Part shown: positions 16,767 through 25,320 of the stretch, piece after piece
Layout of the letters: every line of letters starts with the position of its first letter
Position numbering within the stretch: position 1 is the stretch's first letter
NCBI GenBank assembly: GCA_018882935.1
Contig: VERA01000012.1
Location: forward strand, 1-47,126
Direction: 5' to 3'
From: Burkholderiaceae bacterium
GTDB lineage: Bacteria; Pseudomonadota; Gammaproteobacteria; Burkholderiales; Burkholderiaceae_D
DNA length: 47,126 nt
Notes under the pieces: generated by a model
Database searches by the model: none
The model's input: the letters and a program-made list of their open reading frames with translations, nothing else
Told to the model about the DNA's origin: nothing
Position numbers and translations under genes: made by a program

Positions 16767-18579
16767 AACGCACCATCACATACTCTCCAGGGGCATCACA
16801 CAATGCCTCATCCTGTTGAATTACCCGAGCGCTGACTAACCCGCTTGAATGCTGATGTAGCCAGGTATTCCACGGCTCCCACCAAGACCCCTCGAAACGC
16901 GGTGCGTGGTGTATCCAGTCATCCGGATCTACCCAATCTGCCCCTGCATCAGCATGATTCATCTGATAGCTACGTCGTGGATGACCAGGCTCTGACACGA
17001 TACCCGCATTATGGCCACCCGCTGCGAGAATAAAAGTAATAGCAGTATCCGTTTGCAAATGAATTTTGTAGACCGAGCGCCAGGGCGAGACATGATCTCT
17101 CACTGTACCTACCACCATCATTGGCATTTTCAAGTTCTTCAATGCGATCGGAATATCCCTGACTTTATAGTGCCCTTCAGTCAGGTCATCACGCAAAAAT
17201 AGTGAATCGAGATACTCCGAATGCATACGCTGCGGCAAACGTGTAGTGTCGCTGTTCCAACTCATCAGATCACTACCCGTATCATCCACACCCATCAGAT
17301 AGCGCTGGGTGTTACGTGACCAGATCAAATCTTTTGAATGCAGAAACTGAAAGCTACCTGCCATTTGCCGACCGGATAAATACCCGGTACGCGCAATTTG
17401 TTCACGCAGGGTCTTGAGCTGATCATCATCAATAAAGATACCCAACTCGCCGGCTTCGCTGAAATCTGTCTGCGCAGCCAGCAGTGTGATGCTGGTCAGT
17501 GTTGGCAAGGGCGGCTCTTTTGCTGCAGCAAATGCAGGCTGCTGCTTAGCAAACTGCTCGGAACTCATCAGCGCTGCCACAATCGCTAAAAATGTACCGC
17601 CCAAGCAGTACCCCATCGCGTGAATAGATGGTGCATCAGCAAGCGCGCTCGCCTGCCGCATGGCCTGCATTACTGCGCCCAGAAGATAATCGTCCATTCC
17701 AAGATCGCGGTCGTTGGCATCAGGATTACGCCACGAGATCATGAATACCGTGAAACCCTGCGATACCAGATAACGCACCATAGAATTTTGCGGCGACAGA
17801 TCAAGAATATAAAACTTCATGATCGGCGACGGAATAATCAGTATCGGCTCGGCAGCCACTTGGTCTGTCGTGGGTGCGTACTGAATTAATTCAATCAAAT
17901 GGTTGCGGTAAACCACTTTGCCGGGCGTGATCGCGACATCTTTACCCACTGCGTAGGGAAGCGGCGTCAGACCATCCGGGTTCGCCGTTACCGGTAATGC
18001 GCTTTGCTGCAGATCACGCATGAATAACTGCATGCCCTGCAGCAGACTTTGGCCTGCGGTCTCGAAGCTGTGCGTGATCACTTGCGGATTGGTCAGTAGC
18101 CAATTCGATGGTGACATCGCATCCATCCACTGCCGCGCAAAAAAGCTCACCATCTGCTGACGATGCGATGACATGCCATCGACTTGTGTCGCCTCTTGCC
18201 ACCAGCGGTCACCCGCCTTGAAGCTGTCTTTCAAAGAGGAGTAGGGCCATTGTGACCATGCAGGGTCAGCAAAGCGCGCGTCGTCTACGGCACGCGCATT
18301 CGCTTGCGAGGATGATTCCGCAGACTGAAGCGAACGCTGCATCTCATCCATGGCCAACTGCGCTGCACGCTGCGCTAGTTGTAATTGCTTACCGGGCGAT
18401 ACTGCCAGATGCATCGCCCAATCCATGCAGGCCAGCGCCAGCGAGATCGGCGACAAGCCCATGGTGCTGCGAGCCATCTGCTCATGCATCAGTGCATCAA
18501 GTTTTTTTGCGTCTTGGTCGGACAGCGCGCCGGTAGTGGATTCCGCGATATCGCGCGGGGGTGAGTCGGGCATGGCCAT
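16756..18579 (-). CDS. phaC: Class I poly(3-hydroxyalkanoate) synthase
   Basis: A 607-residue polymerase that condenses R-3-hydroxyacyl-CoA into polyester granules. An N-terminal PhaC_N region (about 95-270, with WPYSSLKDSFKAGDRWW) is followed by an alpha/beta-hydrolase core with the lipase-box-like GYCLGG carrying catalytic Cys325, the conserved WRNPDAND near 283-290, and the catalytic His in GGHNAGIVSEPG near residue 525. The C-terminus is WWEPWNTWL-rich as in class I enzymes. It heads the operon phaC-fabI-(maoC-pta)-ackA-channel; no phaA/phaB lies here. The start is one of two close ATGs (18579 or 18573), neither with a strong Shine-Dalgarno. Confidence 0.93.
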   Translation of the reverse strand: MAMPDSPPRDIAESTTGALSDQDAKKLDALMHEQMARSTMGLSPISLALACMDWAMHLAVSPGKQLQLAQRAAQLAMDEMQRSLQSAESSSQANARAVDDARFADPAWSQWPYSSLKDSFKAGDRWWQEATQVDGMSSHRQQMVSFFARQWMDAMSPSNWLLTNPQVITHSFETAGQSLLQGMQLFMRDLQQSALPVTANPDGLTPLPYAVGKDVAITPGKVVYRNHLIELIQYAPTTDQVAAEPILIIPSPIMKFYILDLSPQNSMVRYLVSQGFTVFMISWRNPDANDRDLGMDDYLLGAVMQAMRQASALADAPSIHAMGYCLGGTFLAIVAALMSSEQFAKQQPAFAAAKEPPLPTLTSITLLAAQTDFSEAGELGIFIDDDQLKTLREQIARTGYLSGRQMAGSFQFLHSKDLIWSRNTQRYLMGVDDTGSDLMSWNSDTTRLPQRMHSEYLDSLFLRDDLTEGHYKVRDIPIALKNLKMPMMVVGTVRDHVSPWRSVYKIHLQTDTAITFILAAGGHNAGIVSEPGHPRRSYQMNHADAGADWVDPDDWIHHAPRFEGSWWEPWNTWLHQHSSGLVSARVIQQDEALCDAPGEYVMVRYAD

Positions 18580-18791
18580 GGGGATGCATAAAAGAATGTC
18601 AATGATTTGGAATTATGCATTCCCAAGGGCAACATTTTGATCAATCTCAGAGCGTTTCATGGGGGAAATTGACTGATGTCAAAATCTTACCGGCCGCGCC
18701 CTGGCTAAAGGGGGGCTGGCTGGTGTCGATTCTCCAAAAAGATGGCGTCCGCCAACCATTGACAAATTGCTACCGAACGTCCGCCCCGACC

Positions 18792-19418
18792 ATGAAAACG
18801 CCGACCTATCTCCGCTGGCTGCTGTTGAGCGCGTTAATACTCGCGCTACCCGGCTGCACCAACCGTCGCGCGCCGAATATCGATGCTTTCACCTGGAACA
18901 CGATAGGCTGGGAAAGGCTGTACTACTGGGACGGTAGCCGCTACCAAGGGTCATTTGATCGCAAGTTCGATCGGGATGGCCCCGGCACCTACATCTACCC
19001 CAATGGCGACCGGCTGATCGCGATTTTCCGGAATGGCATGGTGGTGGGCCGCGCCACCGTGCTGTATGCCGACGGTAAAAAGTATGTGGGTGAATTCCGT
19101 AACAACCGCCTCACCGGTCAGGGCACCTTGTTCTACTCGAACGGCGACCGCTATGACGGCCGCTTCATCAGTGGTAAGCGCCAGGGCCGTGGCATCTACA
19201 CCTACGCCGATGGCAGGCAATACACCGGCGAGTTCAACAATGATCAGATCAGCGGTCCGGGTGTGCTGGTGTATGCCAATGGCGATCGCTACCAAGGCCA
19301 GTTCCATGACGGTCAACCGCAGGGGCTAGGTCGTATGGAATTTGCTAATGGCCGCACCACGCTGGAAGGGCGCTGGGATCAGGGCGAGTTTGTCTGGCCG
19401 CAGCTACTCAAGTTCTAG
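18792..19418 (+). CDS. MORN-repeat lipoprotein
   Basis: A 208-residue predicted lipoprotein. The signal peptide ends in a lipobox-like ALPGC (lipidated Cys around residue 22). From about residue 45 to the end there are roughly seven MORN repeats of 23 residues (YxGxFxxxxxxGxGxxxYxNGDR), which form an extended beta-hairpin sheet. Such repeats commonly mediate membrane or protein contact; no catalytic domain is attached, so it is probably a structural or binding protein of the envelope. The frame is open upstream to 18615, but the signal peptide begins at the ATG at 18792. It is divergent from phaC. Confidence 0.82.
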   Translation: MKTPTYLRWLLLSALILALPGCTNRRAPNIDAFTWNTIGWERLYYWDGSRYQGSFDRKFDRDGPGTYIYPNGDRLIAIFRNGMVVGRATVLYADGKKYVGEFRNNRLTGQGTLFYSNGDRYDGRFISGKRQGRGIYTYADGRQYTGEFNNDQISGPGVLVYANGDRYQGQFHDGQPQGLGRMEFANGRTTLEGRWDQGEFVWPQLLKF

Positions 19419-19469
19419 CCAGCGCAAGACGACAACCCCGCGCGGGTTCGAGTATTACTACTACCGCGC

Positions 19470-19491
19470 CCGCTATGGCGGAATTATTTTT
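19470..19491 (+). terminator. Weak intrinsic terminator-like hairpin
   Basis: A short stem CCGC-TATG-GCGG is followed by AATTATTTTT, downstream of the MORN lipoprotein gene. The stem is only 4 bp, so this is a weak candidate. Confidence 0.3.
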
Positions 19492-19591
19492 AGGGTAGTG
19501 ATAACGCGGGGCGGTATGATTCAGTCACAGGCTAGGGCTATGCGATTATCAGCTTCTGTCTGAAAACCATAACAACAGTGACGGTGACTGA

Positions 19592-21184
19592 ATGCACGTA
19601 CAAAACACCGCGCAGGATGCGCGCACAGCCATATCCATGCAACAGCAACTCGATCTCAAACTGAAACGCGTTGCGATCGATACCAATCTTGAAAATGTTG
19701 TCTACCTTAATCGCGACTGCCTGATTTACCGTATCGCCGGGTTTCAGGCCCTGTCCAAGGTCGAAGTGATTGCCGGTGACAAGCGCATCACGGCAACGCT
19801 GAATGTCGTTGACGATGTCGGCATCATCGGGCCGGAAGAAATCGGTTTATCGGAAGATGCCTTCAAGCGCTTCGGCGTTGACGCCGGCGCACTGGCTCGG
19901 GTGCTGCATGCAGAAAAACCTGCTTCGGTTGGCGCGCTATTTCGCAAAATTAATGGCGAACGTCTTGGTAAAGACGACTACCACGCCATCGTCAAAGACA
20001 TCTCGGGCGGACACTACTCAAAAATTGAACTGACGGCCTTCCTGATCGCCACGAGCAACGGAGAGCTCGATCGCGATGAAATCTATTTTCTGACCGATGC
20101 CATGGTCGCCACCGGAAAACGTCTGCAGTGGCATGAGCATATGGTGGTGGATAAGCATTGCATCGGCGGCATACCTGGCAATCGCACCTCGATGCTGGTG
20201 GTACCGATTGTTGCTGCACATGGTTTACTCTGCCCAAAAACTTCATCGCGTGCGATCACGTCGCCCGCTGGTACTGCAGATACGATGGAAGTGATGGCCA
20301 ACGTCAATCTGGCGCAAGACCGCATCGCCAGTATTGTGCAAGAACACCGTGCATGTTTAGCCTGGGGCGGTACTGCTGATTTATCACCTGCTGATGATGT
20401 GATGATCTCAGTCGAGCGCCCGCTGGCGCTGGACTCTATCACGCAGATGATTGCATCGATACTTTCCAAAAAAATCGCTGCGGGCTCGACGCATTTGATC
20501 TTGGATATACCGATTGGCCCCTCAGCCAAGGTCAAGACCATGCCGGATGCACAGCGGCTGCGTAAACTGTTCGAGTATGTGGCTTCGCGTATGCATCTCA
20601 AGCTCGAAGTGGTGATCACCGATGGCCGTCAGCCAATCGGGCAAGGTATTGGTCCGATGCTCGAAGCGCGCGATGTCATGCGAGTGCTCGAGAACGATCC
20701 ACGTGCACCGCAGGATTTACGTCATAAGTCACTCTACCTGGCAGGCAGAATGATCGAGTTTGATCCGGATGTGCGTGGTGGTGATGGTTACGCGATTGCG
20801 CGCGATATTCTTGAATCGGGCCGGGCCCTGCAACGTATGCACGCCATCATCCAGGCGCAGGGCGCAAAAGCTTTCAAGCATGATGACTTTATGCTGGGCA
20901 AACTCAGCCACGAAGTCGTTGCCGAGCGCGATGGCATGGTGGTGGGTATCGATAATCTGCAGATCGCTAAAATCGCGCGCTTGGCAGGCGCACCCAAGGT
21001 GCCAAATGCCGGGGTTGATGTCGCCCATAAACTTGGCGACCGCGTCAAACGTGGCGATACGCTGTATACCATCTACGCAGAATTCCCCAGCGATTTACTG
21101 TTCGCTATGCAGCAATGCGAAAAAACCAGCGGCTATACGATTGGGGATGAGACTGAGATTCCGCATTCCTATCTGGAGTATTGA
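19592..21184 (+). CDS. AMP phosphorylase / thymidine phosphorylase family protein (archaeal-type)
   Basis: A 530-residue nucleoside phosphorylase-fold enzyme. The order is the archaeal AMP phosphorylase one: an N-terminal beta-barrel-like extension (about 20-105), the helical phosphorylase domain with [11 protein letters not shown] (187-197) and the signature [17 protein letters not shown] (218-234), and a C-terminal alpha/beta barrel-sandwich with [18 protein letters not shown]. Archaeal AMP phosphorylase converts AMP + Pi to adenine + ribose 1,5-bisphosphate; bacterial members are often named thymidine phosphorylase by homology. The gene abuts a PRPP-synthetase homologue with no intervening base, which argues for a ribose-phosphate/nucleotide salvage role. 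The first codons (to about residue 18) may not be translated; the ATG has only a weak GGTGA upstream. Confidence 0.87.
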   Translation: MHVQNTAQDARTAISMQQQLDLKLKRVAIDTNLENVVYLNRDCLIYRIAGFQALSKVEVIAGDKRITATLNVVDDVGIIGPEEIGLSEDAFKRFGVDAGALARVLHAEKPASVGALFRKINGERLGKDDYHAIVKDISGGHYSKIELTAFLIATSNGELDRDEIYFLTDAMVATGKRLQWHEHMVVDKHCIGGIPGNRTSMLVVPIVAAHGLLCPKTSSRAITSPAGTADTMEVMANVNLAQDRIASIVQEHRACLAWGGTADLSPADDVMISVERPLALDSITQMIASILSKKIAAGSTHLILDIPIGPSAKVKTMPDAQRLRKLFEYVASRMHLKLEVVITDGRQPIGQGIGPMLEARDVMRVLENDPRAPQDLRHKSLYLAGRMIEFDPDVRGGDGYAIARDILESGRALQRMHAIIQAQGAKAFKHDDFMLGKLSHEVVAERDGMVVGIDNLQIAKIARLAGAPKVPNAGVDVAHKLGDRVKRGDTLYTIYAEFPSDLLFAMQQCEKTSGYTIGDETEIPHSYLEY

Positions 21185-22069
21185 ATGAGCGATACGCTAG
21201 TCTTGTATTTCGATGATGAAGCGGACGCTGCACAGCGTTTTGCAACTGCAGCTGGCCTGCCATGTGCAGCGGTGGATCGGCATCGCTTTCCTGATGGTGA
21301 GCTGAAACTACGACTGCCTGCCAGCCTTTCTGAGAAAGTCATTGTCTACCGCTCGCTAGTACATCCGAATGAAAAGCTGATCGAGCTGCTATTCGTTGCG
21401 CAAACTGCGCGACAACTCGGTGCCAATGATCTCACCCTGATCGCGCCGTATCTGGCGTATATGCGCCAAGATATTGCATTCAATGCTGGTGAGGTGGTCA
21501 GCCAAAAAATTATTGGTCGATTTTTAGCCCAAGGTTTTGATAGCTTGGCGACCATTGATCCGCACCTGCATCGCGTAGCGACGCTGGAAGAGGCCTCTCC
21601 GGTAAAGCGCGCCATTACGCTCAGTGGTGCGCCACTCCTCGGCGACTATATTGCGCAGCACATCCCGGATGCGTTTTTGCTTGGCCCGGATAGCGAGTCG
21701 GCGCAGTGGATCGCCAGTGCCGCAAAAAAGCACGGCTTTGATCATGCGGCCTGCGAAAAAATTCGTCGCGGCGACAAGGATGTGCAGGTCCAACTACCCG
21801 CCGTTGATCTGAAAGACCGGCGCGTGGTTATCCTGGATGATGTGGCCAGCAGTGGCCGCACCTTGGCGAAAGCGACGCGCGCCGCACTCGAGGCAGGCGC
21901 CGCCTCCGTCGATGTAGCGGTGACGCATGCGCTGTTTGCGGAAGATGCACTTCAAGTCATTCGCGAAGCAGGCGTTCGGCATATCTGGAGCACTGACTGC
22001 ATCGCGCATGACAGCAACGTGGTGAGTATTGCGAGCATGCTAGCTGGCGCAATACGATCGGAACGATGA
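21185..22069 (+). CDS. Ribose-phosphate pyrophosphokinase (PRPP synthetase) homologue
   Basis: A 294-residue member of the Prs family, which makes PRPP from ribose 5-phosphate and ATP. It has FPDGE (35-39), YMRQD (92-96), GEVVSQK and the PRPP-binding loop VVILDDVASSGRTL (about 214-227). It is shorter than housekeeping Prs (about 315), and the catalytic flexible-loop region reads TIDPHLHR (124-130) where the usual enzyme has VDLHADQIQGFF-like residues, so it is a divergent paralogue. The ATG follows the AMP phosphorylase TGA directly. Together they suggest interconversion of AMP, ribose bisphosphate and PRPP; the true substrate of this paralogue is not established by sequence. Confidence 0.88.
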   Translation: MSDTLVLYFDDEADAAQRFATAAGLPCAAVDRHRFPDGELKLRLPASLSEKVIVYRSLVHPNEKLIELLFVAQTARQLGANDLTLIAPYLAYMRQDIAFNAGEVVSQKIIGRFLAQGFDSLATIDPHLHRVATLEEASPVKRAITLSGAPLLGDYIAQHIPDAFLLGPDSESAQWIASAAKKHGFDHAACEKIRRGDKDVQVQLPAVDLKDRRVVILDDVASSGRTLAKATRAALEAGAASVDVAVTHALFAEDALQVIREAGVRHIWSTDCIAHDSNVVSIASMLAGAIRSER

Positions 22070-22074
22070 TTGAG

Positions 22075-22458
22075 TTAACCCAAAGTAGCAACTAACTCGA
22101 TTTTGGGAGCAACAGCGCGTACGATCTTCTGAATACCATGTCCTGGATTAACCTCCCGCTGGGAAACGATCAAGCCTAGAGACTCAAGTACTCCGACATC
22201 TTTTGTGATGGCCGACCGGTTACGTTGCAAGCGGGTAGATAGCTGACTGATCGTTTTTGGCTCTTGCATAACTTCAACCATCAGACGCCGACGCGCCACC
22301 GATAGCACCGCGAACATTCGCTGCGGATCTTCGAAAGACAGTGTCACTTTTCCAGAAAAAGGCTTGCCCTGGTCTGCACGGCGCGCGGCATCTTTCGCCC
22401 GCTTAAAGAAGCTTGCGATATCGTCAGTTCGAACGGTCACCGTCGGCTTTACTTTCAT
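22075..22458 (-). CDS. HTH antitoxin/transcriptional regulator of a TumE-type toxin-antitoxin pair
   Basis: A 127-residue DNA-binding protein. Residues about 45-115 form a winged-helix resembling MarR/ArsR-like domains (LSVARRRLMVEVMQEPKTISQLSTRL, NRSAITKDVGVLESLGLIV), similar to the HVO_A0114-type putative regulators that often accompany TumE-family toxins. The N-terminus (1-40) is basic. Its start overlaps the toxin stop by 4 bp, giving a toxin-first order. It probably neutralises the toxin and represses at the perfect inverted repeat just upstream of the toxin. The stop lies 5 bp from the convergent PRPP-synthetase gene. Confidence 0.75.
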   Translation of the reverse strand: MKVKPTVTVRTDDIASFFKRAKDAARRADQGKPFSGKVTLSFEDPQRMFAVLSVARRRLMVEVMQEPKTISQLSTRLQRNRSAITKDVGVLESLGLIVSQREVNPGHGIQKIVRAVAPKIELVATLG

Positions 22459-22778
22459 TTTTTCAGCCTCTTAACGATCTCAGACCACTCAATTTGAAAG
22501 CGATCAACTGTCTCTTCGTAGCTAACAAATTCGTGGGCCTCTACTTTGCCCATATAGTGGCGATGATGGTAGCCATGCGCGTTATCGTATCCGAGAACTC
22601 GGCCATTATCTTTGGCAAACACTGCATGATTAATATAAGCGATACTGTATCGAGTTATTACCGTTTTGCCGTTTCTGACATAGCCCCACACCTCGAAACG
22701 CATACGACCGCCACCTGATTTCTGCTTTAATTCATAACGTTCCTGCTCTAGCAGAATCTCGACCGCTTGCTTAGACAT
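22455..22778 (-). CDS. TumE-family (DUF6516) putative toxin
   Basis: A 107-residue basic protein with LEQERYELKQKSGGGRMRFEVWGY, then TRYSIAYINHAV, RVLGYDNAHGYHHRHYMGK and a C-terminal VSYEETVDRFQIEW. This is the pattern of the DUF6516/TumE family of candidate toxins: an RYEL-like start, a central YDNAHG-HHxH motif, and a closing FxxEV helix. The His-rich HGYHHRHYMG segment is a plausible catalytic or metal site, but the mechanism is not known to me. It is upstream of and overlapping the HTH antitoxin gene, and an operator-like palindrome begins 12 bp before its ATG. Confidence 0.78.
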   Translation of the reverse strand: MSKQAVEILLEQERYELKQKSGGGRMRFEVWGYVRNGKTVITRYSIAYINHAVFAKDNGRVLGYDNAHGYHHRHYMGKVEAHEFVSYEETVDRFQIEWSEIVKRLKK

Positions 22779-22789
22779 AGGGACAGTCC

Positions 22790-22820
22790 ATCAGGTGTGC
22801 TAAATGCTATCACACCTGAT
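22790..22820. promoter_or_regulatory. Perfect 10-bp inverted repeat operator upstream of the toxin-antitoxin genes
   Basis: ATCAGGTGTG (22790-22799) and CACACCTGAT (22811-22820) are exact reverse complements separated by 11 bp. The element lies 12 bp upstream of the toxin start codon. Reading the minus strand, a TTGTGG and TAGCAT pair at about 18-bp spacing could be the promoter, putting the repeat across the -10 region. This is the expected place for autorepression by the antitoxin or toxin-antitoxin complex. Confidence 0.7.
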
Positions 22821-22847
22821 AGGGTGCCCACAACACCATTGTCATCA

Positions 22848-24026
22848 TTAGAAGAAAGCCTGTATCCCCGTCTGCGCACGTCCGAGGATCAACGCATGAA
22901 TATCATGCGTACCCTCGTACGTATTCACCACCTCAAGGTTGACCACATGCCGGATCACGCCGTACTCATCGCTGATACCGTTACCGCCCAACATATCGCG
23001 CGCAGTACGCACAATATCGAGTGCCTTGCCACAGGAATTGCGTTTCATGATCGAGGTGATCTCGACCGCATCAGTACCCTCATCTTTCATACGCCCTAGC
23101 CGCAGACAACCCTGTAGCGCGAGCGTAATTTCGGTTTGCATGTCAGCGAGTTTTTTCTGCACCAGCTGCGTCGCTGCCAATGGCCGGCCAAACTGCTTGC
23201 GATCGAGAGTGTACTGACGCGCCGTGTGCCAGCAAAACTCAGCAGCGCCCATCGCACCCCAAGCAATACCGTAGCGTGCTGAGTTCAGGCAAGTAAACGG
23301 GCCTTTCAAGCCGCGTACGTCAGGGAAGGCGTTTTCTTCCGGTACGAAGACACTATCCATCACGATCTCACCGGTGGTCGATGCACGCAAACCCACCTTG
23401 CCATGAATTTTTGGCGCGCTCAGGCCTTTCCAGCCCTCCTCCAAAACAAAGCCACGAATACTACCTTCATCATCCTTAGCCCACACCACAAACACATCCG
23501 CCATCGGGCTATTCGTAATCCACATTTTCGAACCCGTCAGGCTGTAGCCGCCCTCCACTTTCTTTGCACGCGTGATCATGCTGCCCGGGTCAGAGCCATG
23601 ATCCGGCTCGGTCAAACCAAAACAACCGATCCATTCACCCGTGGCCAGCTTGGGTAAGTATTTCTGTCGTTGCGCTTCAGTACCGAATTCATAAATCGGC
23701 AGCATCACGAGTGAGCTCTGCACACTCATCATGGAGCGGTAGCCGGAATCTACGCGTTCAACTTCACGCGCGATCAGGCCGTAGCTGACATAGTTCAATC
23801 CAGCGCCACCATACTCACTCGGAATGGTTGGGCCAAGCAGACCGAGCTCGCCCATCTCGCGAAAAATACCCAGATCGGTTTGCTCATGACGGAATGCTTC
23901 TTGCACACGTGGCATCAGCTTTTGCTGGCAGTAGGTGGCAGCAGCTTCGCGCACCATGCGCTCTTCTTCGGTCAGCTGCTGCTCAAGCTGCAGTGGATCT
24001 TCCCAGACAAATTTTGATGTACTCAT
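22848..24026 (-). CDS. gcdH: Glutaryl-CoA dehydrogenase
   Basis: A 392-residue acyl-CoA dehydrogenase that oxidatively decarboxylates glutaryl-CoA to crotonyl-CoA, passing electrons to ETF. Flavin and substrate motifs are in place ([34 protein letters not shown]), and the C-terminal [24 protein letters not shown] carries the catalytic Glu371, strongly matching GcdH rather than generic acyl-CoA dehydrogenases. It is the last gene of the nicotinate-type island and the natural entry to central metabolism for a glutarate-yielding pathway. The 71-bp gap to the enamidase gene is AT-rich and might carry its own promoter. The usual LysR regulator and CoA-transferase partner are not adjacent. Confidence 0.95.
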   Translation of the reverse strand: MSTSKFVWEDPLQLEQQLTEEERMVREAAATYCQQKLMPRVQEAFRHEQTDLGIFREMGELGLLGPTIPSEYGGAGLNYVSYGLIAREVERVDSGYRSMMSVQSSLVMLPIYEFGTEAQRQKYLPKLATGEWIGCFGLTEPDHGSDPGSMITRAKKVEGGYSLTGSKMWITNSPMADVFVVWAKDDEGSIRGFVLEEGWKGLSAPKIHGKVGLRASTTGEIVMDSVFVPEENAFPDVRGLKGPFTCLNSARYGIAWGAMGAAEFCWHTARQYTLDRKQFGRPLAATQLVQKKLADMQTEITLALQGCLRLGRMKDEGTDAVEITSIMKRNSCGKALDIVRTARDMLGGNGISDEYGVIRHVVNLEVVNTYEGTHDIHALILGRAQTGIQAFF

Positions 24027-24097
24027 GAGTTATCGATCGTTAGATTTTTATAAAATTAAAAACTGCTTTCCGAATTACAGATAATTAGAAACTATAC
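24027..24097 (-). promoter_or_regulatory. AT-rich gap upstream of glutaryl-CoA dehydrogenase
   Basis: This 71-bp gap is markedly AT-rich (TTTTTAATTTTATAAAAATC on the minus strand) compared with the surrounding genes. It is the most promoter-like interval inside the minus-strand island and could allow gcdH to be expressed separately. No exact -35/-10 pair is convincing. Confidence 0.35.
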
Positions 24098-25288
24098 TTA
24101 ATGCAGTATGACTGGCACGTCCATCGCCGGTGGTGTATTGCGACTGCGCTGGCAGCGCACAATGCCGTCAATCATGACCATACCCACACCGGGTAAATCG
24201 CCCAGCTGCAGGCTTTCCAGAAAATCTCTGCCTGCGGTGTGCTGCGCACGATCCATGAACACAAAATCAGCGGCACGTCCGACCTCAATCAAGCCGCAAT
24301 CCAGATCGCGCATGCGCGCGGTATTACCCGTTGCAAAGCAAAATGCCAGCTCGGTAGGAATATCCGCCAGGCTCGCCAGCTGCGCGATCATGCGCAAAAT
24401 ACCCAGCGGCTGTACGCCCGAGCCGGCGGGGCCATCGGTACCTAAAATCACGCGGTGCAAGCATTTCAGTTCATTCGCATGACGCGCCGTGAGTATGGAA
24501 ATACGCTCATTACCGTTATGGACCAGTTCAATACCGCGCGTCGAGCGTTCGCATAATTCGCACACCTGCTGATACGGTAATGATGTGTGACCACCATTGA
24601 TATGGCCGATGATGTCGGCATCAGCTTCGAGAATCACATCTTTATCAATCAAGCCTGAACCGGGAATCGATGGGCCACCGGTGTGGATCGTGCTTTGTAT
24701 GCCGTACTTGCGCGCCCACGCCACCATTTGTCGCGCTTCATCACCGGCTTTCACGCTACCCAAACCTACCTCACCCAGCAACTTGACACCCGCAGCCGCA
24801 AGCTCGGCAAAATCAGATTCCACCATGCCTTTTTCAATCACCGGCGCGCCGCCCATCACTTTGACACCCGAGGGCCGAAACGCGTCAAATGCACGCTGTG
24901 ATGCAATCGCTAATGCTTTCAAACCAACGATATCTTTCGGTCGTCCGGGATAATGCACTTCCCCGGCCGAAATCATGGTGGTGACGCCACCATGTAATGC
25001 CGAGTCAATCCAGTTGAGTTGATTTTGACGCGGTGTCCAATCACCCGCGACCGGGTGAACATGGGAATCAATCAAACCCGGTGAGACCACGGTACCGCGG
25101 CAATCAATCCGGGTGCGTGCGCCTTCAGTGTCGCAGTCTTTGAATTTTCCGACGGCGGTAATCTTTCCGTCATTGACCACGATGGTATCGGCCTCAAGTA
25201 TCGGATTTTGAATATCCCCCGATAACATCAAACCGATATTGCTGATGACGACTTTCCCGGATGTTTCTACGATTGCCGCAGTAGCCAT
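24098..25288 (-). CDS. ena: Enamidase-type amidohydrolase
   Basis: A 396-residue amidohydrolase-superfamily enzyme. Enamidase opens the ring of 1,4,5,6-tetrahydro-6-oxonicotinate and releases ammonia to give 2-formylglutarate. Candidate metal ligands are at the expected spacing: SHVHP (His76, His78), a bridging Glu in LLGEVGLG (Glu173), HTGG (His202), HINGGH (His229, with His234 nearby) and GTDGP (Asp285). A carboxylate bridge rather than the usual carbamylated Lys is characteristic of Eubacterium barkeri enamidase. Length matches that family. It lies between the nicotinamidase and glutaryl-CoA dehydrogenase genes and in the same operon as a 6-hydroxynicotinate reductase homologue, which supplies its substrate. 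The assignment rests on sequence pattern plus context. Confidence 0.85.
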   Translation of the reverse strand: MATAAIVETSGKVVISNIGLMLSGDIQNPILEADTIVVNDGKITAVGKFKDCDTEGARTRIDCRGTVVSPGLIDSHVHPVAGDWTPRQNQLNWIDSALHGGVTTMISAGEVHYPGRPKDIVGLKALAIASQRAFDAFRPSGVKVMGGAPVIEKGMVESDFAELAAAGVKLLGEVGLGSVKAGDEARQMVAWARKYGIQSTIHTGGPSIPGSGLIDKDVILEADADIIGHINGGHTSLPYQQVCELCERSTRGIELVHNGNERISILTARHANELKCLHRVILGTDGPAGSGVQPLGILRMIAQLASLADIPTELAFCFATGNTARMRDLDCGLIEVGRAADFVFMDRAQHTAGRDFLESLQLGDLPGVGMVMIDGIVRCQRSRNTPPAMDVPVILH

Positions 25289-25320
25289 GGCGAGCTCACT
25301 TTTTCAACATGAACGCAGCA

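Noticed and set aside
18759..18764. TTGACA as a -35 box for the MORN lipoprotein
   Set aside because: No AT-rich -10 hexamer at 16-18 bp; the sequence there is GC-rich and runs into the start codon.
19434..19448. AACCC-CGCGC-GGGTT stem after the MORN gene as a terminator
   Set aside because: No U-tract follows; the later CCGC-TATG-GCGG stem before AATTATTTTT is a better, though weak, candidate.
20083..20619. 178-codon minus-strand open frame inside the AMP phosphorylase gene
   Set aside because: Antisense shadow; the plus-strand frame encodes the conserved phosphorylase signatures across this interval.
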